Shown piece by piece: positions 40,036 to 44,329 of a DNA stretch of 44,329 nt; the first letter of the stretch is position 1; each line of letters begins with the position of its first letter. Source of the stretch: Bacteroidota bacterium (GTDB lineage Bacteria > Bacteroidota > Bacteroidia > J057 > JAJTIE01). A program made the position numbers and the translations under genes. The notes beneath the pieces are model-generated. The model was given only the letters and a program-made list of their open reading frames with translations, searched no databases and was not told the DNA's origin. The stretch lies in contig JAHBTG010000015.1 in NCBI GenBank assembly GCA_019638695.1, forward strand, positions 1 to 44,329. The letters are read 5' to 3'.

Positions 40036-42978
40036 ATGTCTTTTTGTACGCTTCGTCCACTCGCTCTTTCTGTATGCTTCCTGTTTGTTCTGGGTATCCT
40101 GGAACAGGTTCATGCACAGGCGTTTACCGTTACCTATGATTTCCCGGTAAATGGTTCGGGCAGCTCGTGCAGTGGCGGCACCGCTGCCGTCAATGAACCT
40201 TCGGGCAGCAGCAGCACCTTGCCTGCGCTCTGTGTGAGCACCGGGCTGGTGCAGCGGGTAAACGGCCTGAGTTGCGTAGGCGCCCCCGTATATGCCGGTT
40301 TCAACTCCAGTTGCTGGCAGAATGCCACTAAACCGGCCTCTCAATCGGCTATCAACAGCTCTCCGGCAGTTTCCTGGGTGCTCAATGCCTGCTTTGGAGA
40401 TATGGAGATAGACCGCGTTAACCTTTCGCTGCGCAGGAGTAATACCGGTCCGCAAAGCGCTGCTGTTTTTTACCGTGTGGATGCGGGTTCCTGGCAGCAA
40501 TGGGGCACCGATATGTCTGGCTATACCACAGACAATGCCAACAGCACGGCTTATTCCCAGTTCGGTTCGGTGAGCGTGCCCAAGGGTAGCCAGGTGGAGT
40601 TTCGCCTGGTAGCCTGGAATGGCACCGGGGTTACCAATTGTTCCACCAATGGCGGTACCCTGCGATTGCGCACCCAGCTCAATATTTCCGGTACCATGAG
40701 CAATGCCACCCTGCCGGCCCCTGCCTCTCTGACCCCTGATAACATAGGTTGCAGCAGCTTCACTGCCCGCTGGCAGCTTATGCCCGATGCCTCTGCTTAC
40801 CTGCTTGAAGTGAGCGACCGGGCAGACTTTGCCACCCTGCTCCCCGGCTATGAAGGCACTGCGGAATTGTCCGCTTCTACTGTGACCCGTGAGGTGACGG
40901 GGCTCAACCAGAACACTACTTACTACTACCGTGTGCGGGCCCGCCGTAAGTGCGATCAGTATGGCGGCGCCAGTATTGTCTGCAATCTGAGTGATTATTC
41001 GGCAGTGCAGAGCGCGCAAACCCTTACTACGGGTACCGCGCCTACTGTGGATCTGGCTACCAACGTAGGCTGTGCAGGCTTTACGGCCAACTGGCAGGCC
41101 TATGCCGGCGCCACCGGGTTCCGGGTGGAGTGGTCTCCTGACATTACCTTCACTACAGGGGTCAGCCACCAGGATATTGCAGATGGTACGGCTACCAGCT
41201 ACACAGTTACCGGCCTTGACCAGAATACTACTTACTACTATAGGGTGCGGGCTGCAGATGCCTGTGGAAATACCCCTTTTTCTGTGGGTGCTCAGGTCAC
41301 TACCCTAGATAGGGTGGCTACCCCTGCTATTCAGCCCGCCGGCAGCATTGGTTGCAGCGGTTTCACCGCCCATTGGGATGCCGCGGCCGGTGCCACCGGT
41401 TATACGCTGGAATGGGCGGATAACGCCGGCTTCAGCAGCGCCACTACGGTGAATATCCCCAATGGCGCTGCCACGAGCCACACGATTACGGGCCTGTCTC
41501 TGAATACGACTTATCATTATCGCATTCGCGCTACGGACGCCTGCGGCACCACTTCATTCTCAGGCAGTGTGCAGGCTACTACCCTCAGCGCCCCGGTTGC
41601 TTCAGTCGTGCAACCTGCCGGCAGCATTGGTTGCAGCGATTTCACCGCCCATTGGGATGCCGTGCCCGGGGCCACCGGCTACACGCTGGAATGGGCGGAT
41701 AATGCCGGTTTTTCAGGCGCCATTACCGTGAATATCCCTGATGGGACTACGGTGAGTGAGGTGCTTACCGGCCTGAATCCCGGAACAGACTACTATTACC
41801 GTGTCCGGGCTACGGATCCTTGCGGTACCACCGCATTCTCATCTGCCATACAAGCGACTACTTTGATCTTACAGGCTCCGGATCTTACCGTAGGACCTCT
41901 TACCTGTAACAGTATCTCCCTGAGCTGGAATGCCATTGCCGGTGCTGCCAATGGATATACCCTGGAGTATACCCGGAATGGAAATACACAGACGGTGGAT
42001 GTGATGGGTACCAGTACTGTCCTTACCGGCTTGCTGGCCAATACTTCTTACAGTTGCAGGATACGTACCAGGGGTGTCAGCGGGTGTGCCGACAGTCCCT
42101 ATAGTCCTTCGCAAAATGCCCACACACTGATCAGTCCCGACCTGGGGCTGGCGGTATCCGCAGCTGATATTTGTTATGGACAGACTACCGCAGTGCAGGT
42201 AGCCGGTAGCCAGGTGGGTGTGCAGTATAGCCTGCGTAGTGCTTCTGGCGCTGTGCTGCAGGGACCGGTACCAGGCAATGGCAGTATGCTGTCCTTTACT
42301 TTGCCGGGTCTGACGGCCGGGGACTATGGGTACCGGGTGTTTGCCAGTAATGGCGCTGCCAGTGAGCCCTGTGAAGACTACCTGCATAGCGATGCCGCTT
42401 TCCGGGTACATGGCATCCCGGCCATAGGTGCCGAGCATGTACAGACGGTTCCGGTCAATACCGCCTTGCCCTTTAGCGTGGAAGATTACCCGGTGGTGAC
42501 TTTCCTCACCCCTGCAGATGGCAATACCTATACCTTTCAGTACCCTGACGGCTCGGCCGAAGATATCCTGCCCGGCGGGGTGCCTGCACTGCATGCGTTT
42601 GCTGCCAACGGCTACTACACCGTGCAGGTGACCGTAGATAACGGCTATTGTGACAACACTCATACCCTCATGGTAGATACCCGGTATGAATCCGTTGTGC
42701 GCTTCCCCAATGTCTTTACGCCTAATAATGATGGAATCAATGATCACTTTGAAGTAACGGAAGGCCCTTCAGATATCATCTTCCAGGTATTCTCCCGCTG
42801 GGGTACCCTGGTATATAGCACCAGCCGCCTACCTGTACGCTGGAATGGCCGCATAGAAAACACCGGCACAGAGTGTCCCGAAGGTTCCTATGTCTATACC
42901 TACAAGGTCAGCGCGCCGCCACAGGTTGCGGGGTTTTCGGCCAGAGAGCGTTCCGGCACCATTACGCTCATTCGTTAA
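40036..42978 (+). CDS. T9SS type B cargo protein with fibronectin type III repeats
   Basis: 980 residues from ATG 40036 (an upstream frame to 39991 does not improve the signal peptide MSFCTLRPLALSVCFLFVLG...HAQ). Then comes a beta domain with Cys-rich strands (~20-220), five FN3-like repeats from about 230 to 690, each starting with (I/V)GCSxFTAxW and ending in YYRVRA(T/A)D, of which numbers 3 and 4 are nearly identical, then a further Ig-like domain and PKD-like region (~800-880), and the gliding-motility C-terminal domain (FPNVFTPNNDGINDHF, VFSRWGTLVY, PEGSYVYTYKV, ending in TITLIR). It is secreted by T9SS and surface-attached. The upstream gap contains the hairpin GGAGC-TTT-GCTCC (about 39942-39954) but no consensus -7 box. 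Confidence 0.93.
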   Translation: MSFCTLRPLALSVCFLFVLGILEQVHAQAFTVTYDFPVNGSGSSCSGGTAAVNEPSGSSSTLPALCVSTGLVQRVNGLSCVGAPVYAGFNSSCWQNATKPASQSAINSSPAVSWVLNACFGDMEIDRVNLSLRRSNTGPQSAAVFYRVDAGSWQQWGTDMSGYTTDNANSTAYSQFGSVSVPKGSQVEFRLVAWNGTGVTNCSTNGGTLRLRTQLNISGTMSNATLPAPASLTPDNIGCSSFTARWQLMPDASAYLLEVSDRADFATLLPGYEGTAELSASTVTREVTGLNQNTTYYYRVRARRKCDQYGGASIVCNLSDYSAVQSAQTLTTGTAPTVDLATNVGCAGFTANWQAYAGATGFRVEWSPDITFTTGVSHQDIADGTATSYTVTGLDQNTTYYYRVRAADACGNTPFSVGAQVTTLDRVATPAIQPAGSIGCSGFTAHWDAAAGATGYTLEWADNAGFSSATTVNIPNGAATSHTITGLSLNTTYHYRIRATDACGTTSFSGSVQATTLSAPVASVVQPAGSIGCSDFTAHWDAVPGATGYTLEWADNAGFSGAITVNIPDGTTVSEVLTGLNPGTDYYYRVRATDPCGTTAFSSAIQATTLILQAPDLTVGPLTCNSISLSWNAIAGAANGYTLEYTRNGNTQTVDVMGTSTVLTGLLANTSYSCRIRTRGVSGCADSPYSPSQNAHTLISPDLGLAVSAADICYGQTTAVQVAGSQVGVQYSLRSASGAVLQGPVPGNGSMLSFTLPGLTAGDYGYRVFASNGAASEPCEDYLHSDAAFRVHGIPAIGAEHVQTVPVNTALPFSVEDYPVVTFLTPADGNTYTFQYPDGSAEDILPGGVPALHAFAANGYYTVQVTVDNGYCDNTHTLMVDTRYESVVRFPNVFTPNNDGINDHFEVTEGPSDIIFQVFSRWGTLVYSTSRLPVRWNGRIENTGTECPEGSYVYTYKVSAPPQVAGFSARERSGTITLIR
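41332..41868 (+). repeat. 279-base tandem duplication within the FN3 region
   Basis: Two adjacent units, 41332-41610 and 41611-41868, match closely in DNA (for instance GGCAGCATTGGTTGCAGCG at 41341 and 41620). The 279-base period equals 93 codons, exactly one FN3 domain, so the frame is kept. Confidence 0.88.
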
Positions 42979-43013
42979 CACGTCTCATGTATTCATTAAT
43001 AAAATCAGTCGCT

Positions 43014-44120
43014 ATGAAAAAGCTGTGTACTCTTTTACTGGTGCTGTCCTTGCATGGCGCTGCCCTGGCGCAATGTACCGAGCTGTTTTGGTCTGAATAT
43101 TCAGACGGAGCCGGTAACGACAAGTACCTGGAGATCTTTAACCCCACTGCCGGCAGTATAGATCTTTCCGAATACGCCATTACCCGTTTCCGCAATGGCG
43201 GAACGCTTACGGACCAGGGCGTGTGTTCCAACTGCTGGGTGACGCCCCTGCAAGGCACGCTGGCCTCCGGTGATGTATTTGTAGTAATGAATGGCCAGGT
43301 GGACGATGTGCCCATAGGCGGCGGCAGTACCAGTCCCGGCGTGAATGCTACCCTGCGCACTTATGCAGACTTTTTTGATTGCACCACACCCTATCTGCCC
43401 GGTGGTACCGCCACGCTTTCCGAGGAATGTTACGGCGGTCCCAACGGCAACCTGGAGGGCTCCGTGACCTATATGAATGGCGACGACGCCATTGCCCTGC
43501 TCAAAAAACGCCCGGCTGCGGGCGCCACGGCTACCTTGTTCATTGCCAGCCCGGTAGGTTCTGGCACTGCCAGCAGTTTCAACTGGGATGTGATAGACCT
43601 TATCGGGGAGATCGGCTACCGTCCTACCACTGCCTGGCGTTCTTTGCCCGGCGCCGATGGAAAATATGGTACCAGCGGTGTATGGATCACCGCCCGCAAT
43701 ACCCTGATCCGTAAACCCGGCGTGCAATCCGGTGTGACGACCAATCCCAACGGCTTCAATGCCCTGGCACAATGGGATACCCTGGGCCGTAACCTTAGCT
43801 ATAGCCTGGGCTGGCATGTGGTGGACGCCCCCTGCCATAGCCTCACAGCAGCCGGCCGCCATGTCCGCAGTGTAGCCCAGGTGAGCTTTTTCCCCAATCC
43901 GGTGTCACAGAACAGTCATTTTGTGCTCAATGCCGTTACCAGTCCTATCATGCAGGTAGTGGTGAGGGACATACAGGGCCGCAGCCTGCGTACCCTGCAG
44001 TTTACAGACCGTGCACTGCGTCGCCGGCTCTCTGCGGAGGGACTGGTACCCGGCCTTTACCTGATAGACGTGCATGCAGAAAACCAGGCACAGGCTACCT
44101 TGAAGCTCGTAGTTCACTAA
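43014..44120 (+). CDS. T9SS type A cargo protein with lamin-tail-like domain
   Basis: 368 residues from ATG 43014, the start that gives the signal peptide MKKLCTLLLVLSLHGAALAQ; the frame is open further upstream across the end of the previous gene. Residues ~20-120 match a lamin-tail (LTD)-like pattern: ELFWSEYSDGAGNDKYLEIFNP, IDLSEYAI, LASGDVFVVMN. Further residues NGDDAIALLKK and VIDLIGEIG continue the fold of the same type as secreted nuclease-associated LTD proteins. The C-terminus is a type A sorting domain (VSFFPNPVSQNSHF, VRDIQGRSLRTL, VPGLYLIDV). No nuclease catalytic motif is visible. Lies 35 bases after the FN3 protein, likely co-transcribed. Confidence 0.88.
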   Translation: MKKLCTLLLVLSLHGAALAQCTELFWSEYSDGAGNDKYLEIFNPTAGSIDLSEYAITRFRNGGTLTDQGVCSNCWVTPLQGTLASGDVFVVMNGQVDDVPIGGGSTSPGVNATLRTYADFFDCTTPYLPGGTATLSEECYGGPNGNLEGSVTYMNGDDAIALLKKRPAAGATATLFIASPVGSGTASSFNWDVIDLIGEIGYRPTTAWRSLPGADGKYGTSGVWITARNTLIRKPGVQSGVTTNPNGFNALAQWDTLGRNLSYSLGWHVVDAPCHSLTAAGRHVRSVAQVSFFPNPVSQNSHFVLNAVTSPIMQVVVRDIQGRSLRTLQFTDRALRRRLSAEGLVPGLYLIDVHAENQAQATLKLVVH

Positions 44121-44187
44121 CCGTGCTGTCTTCTCTCCTCGCGAGCGGACATATGATTTATCTACCCTGCTCTAACCCACTTTCGTT

Positions 44188-44223
44188 CCGGGGCAATTCC
44201 GGCAGCTGGCCGGTTTGCCCCGG
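44188..44223 (+). terminator. GC-rich hairpin after the lamin-tail gene, possible terminator
   Basis: CCGGGGCAA (44188-44196) pairs with TTGCCCCGG (44215-44223), enclosing a second CCGGC/GCCGG stem. The T run after it is only three bases, so termination efficiency is doubtful. The surrounding 44121-44276 gap has nothing else recognisable. Confidence 0.5.
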
Positions 44224-44276
44224 GGTTTAATCCTTCCCACCACACACGCTCGCAGCGCTCATCTGTGTTCCGGTTT

Positions 44277-44329
44277 ATGAAACGATACCTGTTGTTTATC
44301 CTCTGTGCTTGTTTTCCCTGGGCGCTTCA
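44277..44329 (+). CDS. Start of an exported protein (cut by window end)
   Basis: An ATG at 44277 opens a frame to the end of the window; the 17 codons read MKRYLLFILCACFPWAL, a convincing signal-peptide start with a charged head and hydrophobic core. The product cannot be named. It follows the hairpin at 44188-44223 on the same strand as the T9SS genes. Confidence 0.6.
   Translation, partial: MKRYLLFILCACFPWAL

Overview
This window comes from a bacterium of the phylum Bacteroidota, probably a Chitinophagia-like or Saprospiria-like lineage; the exact order is inference. The evidence is several large secreted proteins with type IX secretion system (T9SS) C-terminal sorting domains of both kinds (the gliding-motility type B and the short 'PNP' type A), the Bacteroidota promoter element TAnnTTTG upstream of about ten genes, almost no Shine-Dalgarno sequences, and the Bacteroidota-style cluster miaB / sigma54-type activator / lptE / TPR protein / secG. 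Most of the window is fairly GC-rich for the phylum, with two AT-rich patches (about 2.75-4.7 kb and 22.5-24.4 kb).

Layout. 0-0.6 kb: the end of an unknown gene and a CAU-anticodon tRNA with its own promoter and terminator. 0.6-4.3 kb (minus): 3-hydroxyacyl-CoA dehydrogenase, then a secreted protein of unknown function translationally coupled to anhydro-MurNAc kinase (anmK). 4.3-8.3 kb: an outer-membrane-like protein, two tandem glutathione peroxidases, a lipid A type acyltransferase and a fatty acid desaturase (a lipid/envelope group). 8.3-11 kb (minus): a dihydroorotase homologue that has lost nearly all metal ligands, and rodA. 11-16.6 kb: two divergent T9SS type B giants, the second followed by a ThiO/DadA-like oxidase. 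17.7-21.8 kb (minus): a small unknown membrane-anchored protein with a possible 44-aa gene behind it, a DUF4261 protein, and an operon of YciO/Sua5 family, unknown 136-aa and HD phosphohydrolase genes. 21.8-25.9 kb (minus): a three-gene secreted-protein operon with a sharp composition break inside its first gene. 26.1-32.4 kb (plus): the miaB-to-secG operon ending in a strong terminator. 32.4-39.9 kb: fused alpha/beta 2-oxoacid dehydrogenase E1, membrane glycosyltransferase, PhoD-like phosphatase, M16 zinc protease and a strong terminator. 40-44.3 kb: an FN3-repeat T9SS type B protein, a lamin-tail T9SS type A protein and the first codons of another exported protein.

The genes fit a common picture of envelope building (rodA, anmK, lptE, secG, lipid acyltransferase, desaturase) plus a large T9SS cargo load on the cell surface. 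No CRISPR array, phage, insertion sequence or classical defence system is visible. The most unusual items are the catalytically dead dihydroorotase, the altered GAFTGA loop of the sigma54-type activator, the composite AT-rich operon at 21.8-25.9 kb, the repeat-expanded linker in the pre-secG TPR protein, and the repeated placement of TAnnTTTG boxes so close to start codons that the mRNAs should be leaderless.
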